NCBI RefSeq assembly: GCF_036322705.1
Contig: NZ_AP027270.1
Coordinates: forward strand, 2,729,501-2,793,500
Direction: 5' to 3'
DNA from: Maricaulis maris
Lineage (GTDB): Bacteria > Pseudomonadota > Alphaproteobacteria > Caulobacterales > Maricaulaceae
Length of the DNA: 64,000 nt
Part shown: one piece after another, positions 1 to 10,950 of the stretch
Position numbering within the stretch: the stretch's first letter is position 1
Layout: every line of letters starts with the position of its first letter
The notes under the pieces: model-generated
What the model saw: only the letters and a program-made list of their open reading frames with translations
The model's database searches: none
Told to the model about the DNA's origin: nothing
Program-made: the position numbers and the translations under genes

Positions 1-1686
<1,686 letters not shown>

Positions 1687-1897
1687 AATAAAACTCCCCA
1701 AATACTCGATGACCGGGGAGCATATCGACACAATTGCGCAAGGCCAGCCTCGTTCTCATCCCCAACTGCCCGGGCCTTGGAACGTCTTTGCGTGACGACT
1801 GCGCTGCGCAAATGCTAAGCTTCCACACTATCGAACCTTTTCAATCCGGACGCGACGCGCTCAAACTGTCTCACCCTTTTCGTCCAAGAGGCCACGG

Positions 1898-1930
1898 ATG
1901 ACACAAAGCGCCGGAGCATTGCCGCGATGA
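1898..1930 (+). CDS. possible 10-codon leader peptide coupled to the histidine kinase start
   Basis: A short ORF, MTQSAGALPR, starts at an ATG with a good AAGAGG site 6 nt upstream. Its TGA stop overlaps the kinase ATG as ATGA (1927-1930). The kinase's own upstream signal, a GGAG 10 nt away, is weaker. This arrangement suggests translational coupling, but an ORF this short could arise by chance. Confidence 0.3.
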   Translation: MTQSAGALPR

Positions 1931-4900
1931 CCGCACGGTCTGCCGACATGCAACGGGCATTGTTTGCCAGCTCCCCGCTGCCCATCCTTGTCCTCGATGC
2001 GCGTGGCGCCATCACCGCGATCAACGCCGCTGCATCGGAACTTCTGGGCTATGACCGGGCCGAGCTGGCCGGCAAGCGGGCGCAGATCGTGTTCGCCGAC
2101 CCGCGGGCCTATGACCAGCTCGAGGACGCGGGCTTCGATATACCGGACGGCCTTTCGGAAGGTCGGTTTACGGCCCGCTACCGCACCCGCAACAGCCGTG
2201 TCTTCGACGGCGAGACCGTGGCGACCCGGTCCGCCGCCGACGGGACGACGGACGCCTCCATCCTGCTCTTCATCCGTGACGTCACGGCCGAACTCACGCT
2301 CAAGGCCCGGCTCGAGGCCAGCGACATCCAGCTGCGCGCGGCCCTCGCCTCGGCCAATGAGGGGGCTTTCTCGCTGAACCTGGTGACACGGCTCGGGTCG
2401 ACCCGTGGCTTTATCAACGAGTTCATGGGCATCTCGTCCGCCGACGCGACCATCTCGCTCGAGCGCTGGCTGGAAATCACCCACGAGGAAGACCGCCCCC
2501 GCCTAGCCCAGGCCATCGAGGAACAGCGCACCAACCCGACCCGGCCTCTCGATATCATCTTCAAGGCCCAGCGCGTCGACGACGCCTGGCGCTGGTTGCA
2601 CATGCGCGGCAAGGTCACCGAGTTTACCCGCGAGGGTCACGCCCTGCGGATTTCAGGCGTGGTCGCCGATGCCACCGAACGCCAGGAGCTGGAAGTTCAG
2701 CTGGCGGCGCGCGAACGCCAGTTGGCCGACGCAATCGAATACGGGTCCAGCGGCGTCTGGGAGGTTAACCCGAAGACCCTGGAAGTCACTCCGATCGGGC
2801 CGATCCGGGGCATGCTGGGCGTTTCCGATGACGTCGAGACGATGGATGGCGATATCTGGATGGATCGTATCCATGACCACGAACGGGGAAATCTCGCCCG
2901 CCAGCTCGAGGCCATTGCCGAAGGCCGGGCCGAAACGCTGGATGCCGAATACCGCCTGCTCGACGCCCGTTCCGATGAATGGATCTGGCTGCGCTCTCGC
3001 GGCGGCCTGAAACCGAACACTGATCCGCCTTTGGTGGTGGGGGTCCTGCTTGACATCACCGAGCGCAAACAACTCGAGTTGAAGCTTGTCGAGACCGAAC
3101 GGCTGATGCGCGAAGGCCTGGCAGGGGCCAATGACGGGGCCTGGAGCCTCGACATCGCGAGCGACCGCCTGAGGGTCTCCGGCCTGCTGTCCCGCCTGCT
3201 TCAGGTCGAGGATGGCGAAGTGGTCGACTTCAATGACTTTTTCGCCCTTTTTCCGGACGAGACCGTCACCGTTGCGCGCGACCGCTTTGGCCAGTTCACC
3301 AACCAGACCCGTGATCAGACGGGTCCCGGGAGCAGTCAGAGTCTGGGTCGTTTCCGGGTGGTCGGGCCGGACAGCGCCGAAGTCTGGCTGCGGTCGCGGG
3401 GACAAGTGGTGGAATGGACGGCGGACGGACGTGCCGCCCGCGCCGCCGGCATCATCAGCAACATCACCGAGGAGCGGCGCCTCGAGCGCGCACTCGCCGA
3501 GAGCGACCGGCGGCTGCGTGAAGCCCTTCTGGCCGCCGGCGAAGGCGCCTGGCGGATCAATCTGAAAACCCGGATCTGCGAAGCCAGCGCCATCATTTCC
3601 GAAATGATGGGACTGCCGCCCGGCAATGCACGGGTCACCTATGACGACTGGGCCGCCCGCATCCACCCCGATGACGCCGCCGACGCGCAGCGGGGCTTTG
3701 ACGCGCTGATGTCGAGCAGGCAGGACAGTATCGACCGCGTGTTCCGCTACCACTCCGACAAGGCCGGCTGGATCCGTGTCCACAATCGCGGCCGCGTCTC
3801 CGAACGCGACGAAAACGGCACGCCGACGGCCGCAACGGGTTTCATCGCCGACATCTCTGAACGCCTGTCCACCCAGGAAGCCCTCGCCGATCGCGAACAA
3901 CAGCTCTTCGAGGCCGTGCAGGCGGCAGCCCTCGGCACCTGGCGGATCGACCTGAAGGCTCAGACCATTGACCTTCGCGGCACCATCATTCCGGAATTGT
4001 ATGGTGACGACGTCGCCCGTACCATTCCGATTGCCGAGTGGCGAAAGCGTATCTGCAAGGACGATCTCATTGCCCTTGATGCCTCGGTTGCCCATCTCTT
4101 CGCCACGCCCGGCGCCCAGGTCGATGACCAATACCGGCTGAAAGACCTGCACGGCGAGGACGTCTGGTATCGCTCGACCGGGCGCATCGTCGAGCGCGAC
4201 GCGCAGGGAAAGCCGACCGCGGCTTCCGGTGTGCTCTGGAACATCGACGCGACGCGTCGTCTCGACAACCTGATGGCCGAGGAACGGGCCCGCTTCGAGC
4301 GCATTTACCGCGCCACACCGGCCATGCTGCACACGATCGACGCCGACGGTTACATCGTCGAAGTCAGCGATTTCTGGCTGTCCAACCTCGGCTATCAGCG
4401 CGAGGAAGTGATCGGTCGCAAGTCGACGGAATTTCTCGATGAGGAGTCTCGCGAGCGGGCCATTTCGGTTGAATTGCCGAATCTGTTCCAGAGCGGTCAC
4501 AACATCAACACGCCCTACCGCTTCCTGCGCAAGACCGGTGAGCCGGTCGACGTCCTGCTCTCATCCTTCCTGGAACGCGATGCCGAGGGCCAGCCGCGGC
4601 GCAGCTATGCCATCCTGAATGATGTCTCGGAGCTGAGGGCGGCCAATCAGCAACTGGAGCGGACCAATCGCGAACTCGACCGGTTTGCAACCGTGGCCTC
4701 GCACGACCTGCAGGAGCCCCTGCGCAAGGTTGCGGCTTTCTCCTCACTGGTGAAACGGCGCTATTCCGACAAGCTGGATGAAGACGGTGCCCGCAGTCTG
4801 GAATTTCTCGCCGATGCGGCCCAGCGCATGCAGCGCCTGATCCACGACCTGCTGACCTATTCCAAGCTCGCCAGCCAGCCGCTGAACTTCACGGAGATCG

Positions 4901-5361
4901 ATACCGCCGCACTCGTCTCCGAGATCGCCGACCACCTGGAAACGGTCGTCACGGAGAGCAGCGCCCGGATCACGCCAATCGAACTGCCGGTCATCCTGTC
5001 CGATCGTGTGCTGCTGACGCAGATCCTGCAGAACCTGATGTCCAATGCGGTCAAATACCGCGGTGAGGCCAATCCGGAAATCGCCATCGAGGCGGTCGAA
5101 ACCGATACGGGCTGGCGCTTTACCGTTGCCGATAACGGCATTGGCCTCGACATGCGCTTTGCCGAGAAGATATTTGCCCCCTTCCAGCGCCTGCATGCGC
5201 GCGAGGAATATCAGGGCTCGGGGATCGGCCTCGCCGTGGTTCGCCAGGCTGTTGAACGGCTGGGCGGCGCGATCCATGTCGAGTCCGAACCCGGACTCGG
5301 ATCGAGCTTTGTTTTCACCCTGCCACGCACGCCACCCCGGACCGGGCCGGACAGCGACTGA
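1927..5361 (+). CDS. multi-PAS sensor histidine kinase (HisKA + HATPase_c)
   Basis: Predicted cytoplasmic sensor kinase of 1144 residues with no membrane segment or signal peptide. An N-terminal PAS (about 8-125) is followed by five PAS/PAC units of about 130 residues each, recurring at about 139, 268, 396, 531 and 662 with motifs such as ANEGAFSL, ANDGAWSL and AGEGAWRI. A seventh PAS sits at about 790-905. The HisKA H-box is SHDLQEPLRKV with phospho-acceptor His926. The ATPase carries N-box NLMSNAVKYR (Asn1040), VADNGIGLD and GSGIGLAVV. The H-box is of the phytochrome-kinase-like type, but there is no GAF/PHY chromophore module. No response regulator gene is adjacent, so it is an orphan kinase or acts through a distant partner. 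It converges on the MacB-like permease gene with a 13-nt gap. Confidence 0.93.
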   Translation: MTARSADMQRALFASSPLPILVLDARGAITAINAAASELLGYDRAELAGKRAQIVFADPRAYDQLEDAGFDIPDGLSEGRFTARYRTRNSRVFDGETVATRSAADGTTDASILLFIRDVTAELTLKARLEASDIQLRAALASANEGAFSLNLVTRLGSTRGFINEFMGISSADATISLERWLEITHEEDRPRLAQAIEEQRTNPTRPLDIIFKAQRVDDAWRWLHMRGKVTEFTREGHALRISGVVADATERQELEVQLAARERQLADAIEYGSSGVWEVNPKTLEVTPIGPIRGMLGVSDDVETMDGDIWMDRIHDHERGNLARQLEAIAEGRAETLDAEYRLLDARSDEWIWLRSRGGLKPNTDPPLVVGVLLDITERKQLELKLVETERLMREGLAGANDGAWSLDIASDRLRVSGLLSRLLQVEDGEVVDFNDFFALFPDETVTVARDRFGQFTNQTRDQTGPGSSQSLGRFRVVGPDSAEVWLRSRGQVVEWTADGRAARAAGIISNITEERRLERALAESDRRLREALLAAGEGAWRINLKTRICEASAIISEMMGLPPGNARVTYDDWAARIHPDDAADAQRGFDALMSSRQDSIDRVFRYHSDKAGWIRVHNRGRVSERDENGTPTAATGFIADISERLSTQEALADREQQLFEAVQAAALGTWRIDLKAQTIDLRGTIIPELYGDDVARTIPIAEWRKRICKDDLIALDASVAHLFATPGAQVDDQYRLKDLHGEDVWYRSTGRIVERDAQGKPTAASGVLWNIDATRRLDNLMAEERARFERIYRATPAMLHTIDADGYIVEVSDFWLSNLGYQREEVIGRKSTEFLDEESRERAISVELPNLFQSGHNINTPYRFLRKTGEPVDVLLSSFLERDAEGQPRRSYAILNDVSELRAANQQLERTNRELDRFATVASHDLQEPLRKVAAFSSLVKRRYSDKLDEDGARSLEFLADAAQRMQRLIHDLLTYSKLASQPLNFTEIDTAALVSEIADHLETVVTESSARITPIELPVILSDRVLLTQILQNLMSNAVKYRGEANPEIAIEAVETDTGWRFTVADNGIGLDMRFAEKIFAPFQRLHAREEYQGSGIGLAVVRQAVERLGGAIHVESEPGLGSSFVFTLPRTPPRTGPDSD

Positions 5362-5374
5362 CGGCCGGCTTCGA

Positions 5375-6610
5375 TTACTCGAAGCGCAGCGCGTCGATCG
5401 GATTGAGGCGCGAGGCGCGGTGGGCCGGGTAGAGGCCGAAAAAGACCCCGACAAAGGCCGAGGCCCCGATCGCAATGGCGACGATGACCGGATCGATCAA
5501 GATGTCGAGTTGGCCGACCTCGGCATAGATCAGCGTGCCGCCGACCCCGACCACGAGACCGGCCAGCCCACCGATCACGCACAGGACGATACTCTCGATC
5601 AGGAACTGGTTGCGGACATCGGCGCGGCGCGCCCCGACCGCCAGCCGCAAGCCGATCTCGCGAGTTCGCTCGGTTACCGAGACCAGCATGATGTTCATGA
5701 TCCCGATCCCGCCGACCAGCAGGACGATCCCCGCCCCGACAGCGAGCAGGAGGCCGAGCTGGCTCTCTGTCTCGTTGCGGGCCCGGATGAACTCGGCCAG
5801 CGAGCCGACCGCGAAATCATCCTCGGCCCCGGGCTGGATGTCGCGCCGGATGCGCAGCAGGTCCTCGATATCGGCAATCACCCGCGAGGTGGATTCGCCG
5901 GGCGCGATATCGGCGTAGATCGTCGAAACCGCATCACGGACCGTCACACTCTGGCCTGCACCAAATCTCTGGCGAACCGTCGACAATGGGGCGAACACGA
6001 CATCATCCTGATCCTGTCCCCAGGAGGTCTCGCCCTTGCGCTCCAGCGTACCGATGACCTCGAAGGGCTGGCCGCCGATGCGGATTGACTGACCGAGCGG
6101 GCTGGCACCGTCGAACAATTCCTGGATCACCGTCTGGCCAACCACGACATAGCGGCGGCCGGACACGTCCTCGGCGCCGGAGAAGGCCCGGCCTTCGCCG
6201 ATCACCCAGCCGCGGGCCGAGAAATAGTCCGGGTTCACGCCCTGGATCCGGGAGGTCCAGTTGATCCCGCCAAAGACCAGCGTCGTACTGGCGGAGACTT
6301 CACCGGACACGCCCGCAAGGCCGGCGATTTCCTCGCGGATCGCCGCCACATCGCCATCGGTCATCGGATCACCCGAGCCGGCAGCGCCGCGGCGCCCGCC
6401 GAACATGGACGAGCCCGGGCGGATGATCAGGAGGTTGGCCCCGAAACTGGCAATCTGGGCCTCGACGGCCTGTTTGGTGCCCTCACTGATGGACACCAGG
6501 ACGATCACCGAGGCGACACCGATGATGACGCCGAGCATGGCCAGCGCACTGCGCAAGGCATTGATGCGCAGGGCGGTCAGCGCGACGCGCAGGGAAGCAA
6601 AGGCGTTCAT
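5375..6610 (-). CDS. MacB-type ABC transporter permease (FtsX family)
   Basis: Inner-membrane permease of a MacAB-like tripartite exporter, 411 residues. An N-terminal TM segment (about 17-42, MLGVIIGVASVIVLVSISEGT) leads into a periplasmic MacB_PCD domain. The C-terminal FtsX domain carries three TM segments (about 285-400), including the coupling region TERTREIGLRLAVGAR. Its ATG overlaps the stop of the ATPase gene by 4 nt, so ATPase and permease are separate proteins, unlike E. coli MacB. It is the last gene of an adaptor-ATPase-permease operon. Such pumps export peptides, macrolides or lipid-like molecules; the cargo here is unknown. Confidence 0.92.
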   Translation of the reverse strand: MNAFASLRVALTALRINALRSALAMLGVIIGVASVIVLVSISEGTKQAVEAQIASFGANLLIIRPGSSMFGGRRGAAGSGDPMTDGDVAAIREEIAGLAGVSGEVSASTTLVFGGINWTSRIQGVNPDYFSARGWVIGEGRAFSGAEDVSGRRYVVVGQTVIQELFDGASPLGQSIRIGGQPFEVIGTLERKGETSWGQDQDDVVFAPLSTVRQRFGAGQSVTVRDAVSTIYADIAPGESTSRVIADIEDLLRIRRDIQPGAEDDFAVGSLAEFIRARNETESQLGLLLAVGAGIVLLVGGIGIMNIMLVSVTERTREIGLRLAVGARRADVRNQFLIESIVLCVIGGLAGLVVGVGGTLIYAEVGQLDILIDPVIVAIAIGASAFVGVFFGLYPAHRASRLNPIDALRFE

Positions 6611-7287
6611 GAGCGGTCCTCCACGATATTGCCGTCCCGGAACACGATCTGGCGTCGGGCATGGTCCGCCACTTCCTGCTCGTGGGTCACGAGGATCACA
6701 GTGATCCCCTCGCGATTGAGCTGGTCGAAGATCGCCATGATGTCGTCGGACGTCTTGCTGTCGAGCGCGCCGGTCGGTTCGTCGGCCAGCAGGATCTTGG
6801 GATCATTGACCAGCGAGCGCGCGATCGCGACCCGCTGTTGCTGACCACCGGAGAGTTGGGCCGGATGGTGGTCGGTCCGGTCGCCCAGCCCGACCTGTTC
6901 CAGACGCGCCATGGCGCGCTTGACCCGCTCGGCATGAGGCAGGCCGGAATAGATCAGCGGCAGGCCGGCATTCTCGACCGCGCTGGTCCTCGGCAGCAGG
7001 TTGAACTGCTGGAAGACGAAGCCGATCGTGCGATTGCGAAAGCGCGAGACCGCATCCGGCCCCAGCGAGCGCACATCCTCACCGGCAATGTGCAGCTGGC
7101 CGGAGGTCGGCTGATCGAGGGCGCCAAGCAGATTCATCAGGGTCGACTTGCCCGAGCCGGAGGTTCCCATGATGGCGACGTACTCACCCGCCTCGATATC
7201 CAGCGAGACACCGTTGAGGGCATGCACCGTCTGGTCACCCATCGTGTAGGTCTTGACCAGATTGCGACACTCGATCAGCGCCGGCAT
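6607..7287 (-). CDS. MacB/LolD-type ABC transporter ATPase
   Basis: ATP-binding subunit of 226 residues for the adjacent FtsX-type permease. Visible motifs: Walker A GTSGSGKST (about 40-48), Q-loop FVFQQFNLLPR, signature LSGGQQQRVAIARSL, Walker B ILLADEPTGALD and the switch histidine in VTHEQEVADHA. This is the usual architecture of the LolD/MacB/FtsE class (mechanotransmission ABC proteins). The ATGA overlaps with both the adaptor gene upstream and the permease gene downstream indicate tight co-translation. Confidence 0.95.
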   Translation of the reverse strand: MPALIECRNLVKTYTMGDQTVHALNGVSLDIEAGEYVAIMGTSGSGKSTLMNLLGALDQPTSGQLHIAGEDVRSLGPDAVSRFRNRTIGFVFQQFNLLPRTSAVENAGLPLIYSGLPHAERVKRAMARLEQVGLGDRTDHHPAQLSGGQQQRVAIARSLVNDPKILLADEPTGALDSKTSDDIMAIFDQLNREGITVILVTHEQEVADHARRQIVFRDGNIVEDRS

Positions 7288-8759
7288 TATTCGCGCACCT
7301 CGCGGGCCCGGGTGATCACGGCCTCGCCGGCCTCGAGCTGGCCACCGACAATCTCGGTCTGCTGGGTATCGTTGATGCCAACGCGGACCCGGCGCTCCGC
7401 CAGCGTCCCGTCGGCCTCGAGCACCCAGATCGTCGCCGGACGCGTCTCGCGGGCCTCACGCTGCATCTCGCGATAAAGCCGCATCTGTTCCGGCGTCAGG
7501 ATGCCCTGCATCTCGCGGGCGATCTCGGCCTGGGCGGCGTCGCGATCGAACGTGCCGCCGGACTGGGCCTGCGCCGCCATGCGTCCGAAGACCGAGCGGA
7601 AGATCGTGCCGGCGCGCTCCTGCTGGTCCGGCGTCAGTTCGAGGCGCTCGGCCATCTGGGCCATCGGATTGCCGCGACCACCGCCGCCGCCACCGGGACG
7701 ACCACCGCCCTCACCACCGGTCTCGACCGGCAGGGTCCGGCTCTCGAGCGCCGGGGACGGACGGAAACGCAGGGCCGAGTTCGGCACGGTCAGCACGCCG
7801 GTGCGTTCACCGGTGATAATATCCATATTGGCCGTCATGCCCGGCAGCAGGCGCTGATCCGGATTGGTCGCGGAGATCACCACTGTATAGGTCACCACAT
7901 TGTTCAGGGTCTGCGGGGCCAGGCGGATCTGATCGACCACGCCGGTCAGTTCGAGGCCGCGATAGGCATCGACCGTGAACGCCACCGTCTGGCCTTCGGC
8001 GATCTGGCCGATATCGGCTTCATCGACCTGGGCATCGATCTGCACCTGGCCGAGATCCTGGGCGATCGTGAACAGGGTCGGCGCCGACAGGCTGGCCGCC
8101 ACCGTCTGTCCCTGGTCAACGGCACGGTCGACGACGACGCCGTTGATCGGCGCGCGGATCGTGGTGCGTTCGAGGTCGATCCGGACCCCTTCCAGGGTCG
8201 CTTCGCGCTGGTCGAGTACCGCCTGGGCATTGCGGATCTGGGCATCGGACACGGCCAGGCTCGCTTGGGCAGCCTCCTGCGCGGTCACGGCATTGTCGAG
8301 CGCGGCCTGCGCGGTGATCCCGCGATCAAACAGGGCCTGGATACGGTCGTATTCCTGCTGCGCCGACCGGGCATTAGCCTCGGCGGTCAGACGGTTGGCA
8401 CGCTGCAGGGAGAGATTGGCGGCCGCGGTCGCGCGATTGGCCTCGGCTTCGCGGATGCGGGTCTCATAGGTTTCCGGATTGAGCTGGGCGATGATCTGCC
8501 CTTCCTCGACCGTGTCGTTGAAATCGACATAGAGGGCCTCGATCTGGCCGGACAGCTGGGAGCCGACCTCGACGGTCACCAGCGCCCGCACGGCACCGGA
8601 AGCGGACACGATCCGGCGCACTTCGCCTTCCGCAACCGTTTCGGTTTCGATCACGATTTCGCCGGCGCCCTCGCCACCGCGAGACACCCACCACCAGCCG
8701 GCTGCCGCCATCACAATGAGACCGGCCACACCGATCCAGAACCGTTTCATCGACATCAT
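7287..8759 (-). CDS. HlyD/MacA-family periplasmic adaptor with Gly-rich linker and LTPxQ helical insert
   Basis: Membrane-fusion protein linking the MacB-type pump to an outer-membrane channel. After a short cytosolic start there is an N-terminal TM anchor (FWIGVAGLIVMAAAGWWWV), a lipoyl/barrel segment, a long alpha-hairpin (about 100-200) and beta-barrel domains. Near residue 345 it departs from plain MacA: a Gly-rich run, then a charged helical stretch containing LTPDQQ and LTPEQM, then the final membrane-proximal strand region (ATIWVLEADG). The LTxxQ motif is typical of the periplasmic Spy/CpxP chaperone family. The start is uncertain: ATG at 8759, ATG at 8750 (GGGA 9 nt upstream) or TTG at 8768 (GGGGA upstream). 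I report 8759. Confidence 0.88.
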   Translation of the reverse strand: MMSMKRFWIGVAGLIVMAAAGWWWVSRGGEGAGEIVIETETVAEGEVRRIVSASGAVRALVTVEVGSQLSGQIEALYVDFNDTVEEGQIIAQLNPETYETRIREAEANRATAAANLSLQRANRLTAEANARSAQQEYDRIQALFDRGITAQAALDNAVTAQEAAQASLAVSDAQIRNAQAVLDQREATLEGVRIDLERTTIRAPINGVVVDRAVDQGQTVAASLSAPTLFTIAQDLGQVQIDAQVDEADIGQIAEGQTVAFTVDAYRGLELTGVVDQIRLAPQTLNNVVTYTVVISATNPDQRLLPGMTANMDIITGERTGVLTVPNSALRFRPSPALESRTLPVETGGEGGGRPGGGGGGRGNPMAQMAERLELTPDQQERAGTIFRSVFGRMAAQAQSGGTFDRDAAQAEIAREMQGILTPEQMRLYREMQREARETRPATIWVLEADGTLAERRVRVGINDTQQTEIVGGQLEAGEAVITRAREVRE

Positions 8760-8901
8760 TCCCGTCAACCTGTCCCCGAAGACCGTATCTGACTGACACG
8801 AACGGGGAGCCCCATTCCGTCGCAGACATCTTGTACGTGCGCATGTAGCGCGCAGATGACTGAAAGGCTAATGAGGATTGTGCATGCCGGAGTGAACACA
8901 C

Positions 8902-9219
8902 ATGTTTGACGAGATACGAGCCCTGCTCGACCTGCCCGGAATGGGGCTGGCCATCACCGTCGGACCGGTCGTCTGGCTTGTGATCTGGCTGTTCCTGTCC
9001 GTCTGCCTGTGGCGCGGCGGTTTCATCGATCTGGTCGAGAAGCTCACCCGCCCGCGCTGGGCCGGTGCAGAAAGGGCCCGGGCCGTCATGCTGATGCCGG
9101 TCCGCGCCGTCATGCTCACCCTGGCCGCCGCACTCGCAGCGACAATCACGACAGTGGGCCTCGCTTTCAACCTGGCGATCGTCATCAGCGTCATCGAGGC
9201 CATTCGCGGCGGAGGATAA
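8902..9219 (+). CDS. small two-TM membrane protein, unknown function
   Basis: Protein of 105 residues with two hydrophobic segments (about 16-38 and 72-98) joined by a basic loop (LTRPRWAGAERAR). GGAG lies 9 nt before the ATG. Its stop is 3 nt from the GTG start of the AraC gene, so the two are co-transcribed and probably coupled. Together they diverge from the MacAB-like operon. I do not recognise a family; an accessory membrane partner of the regulator is a guess from position. Confidence 0.7.
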   Translation: MFDEIRALLDLPGMGLAITVGPVVWLVIWLFLSVCLWRGGFIDLVEKLTRPRWAGAERARAVMLMPVRAVMLTLAAALAATITTVGLAFNLAIVISVIEAIRGGG

Positions 9220-9222
9220 ACT

Positions 9223-10272
9223 GTGTCGGTGATTGACGGGGTCCAGCTCCTGGCCGCCTATCATGCCGGACTGCTGGCCACCTTTATGCTGTGGCGGCGG
9301 ATATCGCCCAGCCTCGGCCTGCTGTGTCTCGTATTCGCCGCGCACATGCTGACCAATCTGGTGACCGCGCATGCGAACCTTCCGCCCGAGGCCGACGTGA
9401 CCAGTGCGTTCGGCCTGCTGTACGGGCCCGGGCTGTGGCTGTTCGTCCGCGGGCTGTGCTACCGCGAGGCGCGGCCGGGCTGGCGGGATCTGGTACATGC
9501 CCTGCCCGCCCTTCTCGTCGTCCTGTTCCGACCGGCCGACCCCTGGCCGCAACTGGCGGGACTACCGCTGCTGATGGGCTATCTGGTCGCCATCGGGCTG
9601 GCCCTGCGGGAGCATGGCCAGCTGACCGGTCAGGTCCGCGCCGATGATGACCGGGTCAGCCTGCGCTGGGTGCGCCAGGCCTTCTATGCCTTCGTCGCCC
9701 TGGCCACCGTCGATATCCTGCGTTCGACCTTCGCCTCGCGCCTGCCCGGGCTCGATGGCGCCGGCTTCGCGCTGGTCCTGGTCGGCGTGACCGCCCTGCT
9801 CACGGCCCTCGCCTGGCGCAGCCGCGAGCATGTGCGTGATCGCGGCGCCTTGTCGCCACGTGGTCTGGACGCGGGGCGCGCCGGAGCCGGCTCCCAACCC
9901 GATGATGCCGACGCGCTGGCCGACTTCGAACGCATTGACCGGATCGTTCAGGCGCAGGCGCTGTGGCGCGAGCCCCGTCTCTCGCTCGCCGATGTCGCCC
10001 GCGCCGCGGGCGGTACGACCCGTGACATCTCGCGCGCCGTGAATGCCGGAAGTGGCGGGAGTTTTTCGACCTATGTGAACGGGCTGCGGATCGACGCCGT
10101 GGACGCCATGATGGCCGACCCCGACCGTGCGGGCGAGAGCCTTCTCAGCCTCGCCTTCGAGGCCGGGTTCAACTCCAAGTCCGCCTTCAACCGGCTCTAC
10201 CACGACCTTCGCGGCGAGACCCCCAGCCGGGCCTTCGCCCGTATCACCCGGGCGCGCGCATCCGGTGGCTGA
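9223..10272 (+). CDS. membrane-anchored AraC-family transcriptional regulator
   Basis: Regulator of 349 residues. The first about 200 residues are hydrophobic with several predicted TM segments (AAYHAGLLATFMLW, LLCLVFAAHMLTNLV, WLFVRGL, FALVLVGVTALLTALAW). They are followed by a linker and a C-terminal AraC domain with two helix-turn-helix units (about 250-340; LSLADVARAAG and SLLSLAFEAGFNSKSAFNRLY). This is the architecture of integral-membrane AraC regulators that sense envelope or external signals. The GTG start is supported by GGAGG 7-8 nt upstream. The adjacent divergent MacAB-like pump is the obvious candidate target. Confidence 0.88.
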   Translation: MSVIDGVQLLAAYHAGLLATFMLWRRISPSLGLLCLVFAAHMLTNLVTAHANLPPEADVTSAFGLLYGPGLWLFVRGLCYREARPGWRDLVHALPALLVVLFRPADPWPQLAGLPLLMGYLVAIGLALREHGQLTGQVRADDDRVSLRWVRQAFYAFVALATVDILRSTFASRLPGLDGAGFALVLVGVTALLTALAWRSREHVRDRGALSPRGLDAGRAGAGSQPDDADALADFERIDRIVQAQALWREPRLSLADVARAAGGTTRDISRAVNAGSGGSFSTYVNGLRIDAVDAMMADPDRAGESLLSLAFEAGFNSKSAFNRLYHDLRGETPSRAFARITRARASGG

Positions 10273-10379
10273 CGAGCCGGATCATCACCGGAAACGTCCC
10301 ATATCCTGATCCGGGACGACCCATTCCTGGCGCTGCGGCAGCCTGGTGTCCTCATCCACCCGATAGACGGACACCCGCC

Positions 10380-10931
10380 ATGACACATCACTCTGCTTTC
10401 CGCCCCGACCTGCGTCCCGCCATGACCGCACTCATCCTCGCCGCGACGGGTCTCACAGCCTGCCTCGCAGCTCAGCCCGTGTCCGTGACCGGTCCCGAAC
10501 AGGCGCCGGCAGCGGCCCGCTTCGGCGCCAGCCTGGAGACGGTCCGTCCACTGCTTGAGGCCGCCTGCACCCGCCTCACCATCCGGGACATGCCGCTGGA
10601 GCAGATGCCGGTCGCCCAGTCCAGCCACGTCCAGGCTGACTGTGCCGGTCTCGATCATGCCGGCACCCCGCGCGAGGCCGAATTCGTCTTCGCCGATGAT
10701 GCCCTCGCCTTCGTCTGGGTCCTGACCGGGGCTGAGGAGGCCGAGACGCTGCGCGCAGCCCTCATTGCCGCCCATGGTACGCCCAGCCATGACCTGCCGA
10801 TGGCAACCGCCTTCACCCAGGCGCACCTGGCCCTGCGTCATGACACGCCGGAACTGCTGTATTACGGCGACCACATCGCGCCGTTGTATGTGGGCTGGTT
10901 CGACCAGATGGCGGCCGACACGGGCGAGTGA
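10380..10931 (+). CDS. putative small lipoprotein, unknown function
   Basis: Protein of 183 residues beginning with a hydrophobic segment that ends in LTAC (Cys about residue 24), a plausible lipobox, although the n-region is long. The mature part has two further cysteines (ACTRL and DCAGL) and an aromatic C-terminal patch (LLYYGDHIAPLYVGWFDQM). No family is recognised. It converges with the metallopeptidase-like gene. Confidence 0.7.
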   Translation: MTHHSAFRPDLRPAMTALILAATGLTACLAAQPVSVTGPEQAPAAARFGASLETVRPLLEAACTRLTIRDMPLEQMPVAQSSHVQADCAGLDHAGTPREAEFVFADDALAFVWVLTGAEEAETLRAALIAAHGTPSHDLPMATAFTQAHLALRHDTPELLYYGDHIAPLYVGWFDQMAADTGE

Positions 10932-10950
10932 TCACCCGGAGCGGGCGGGA

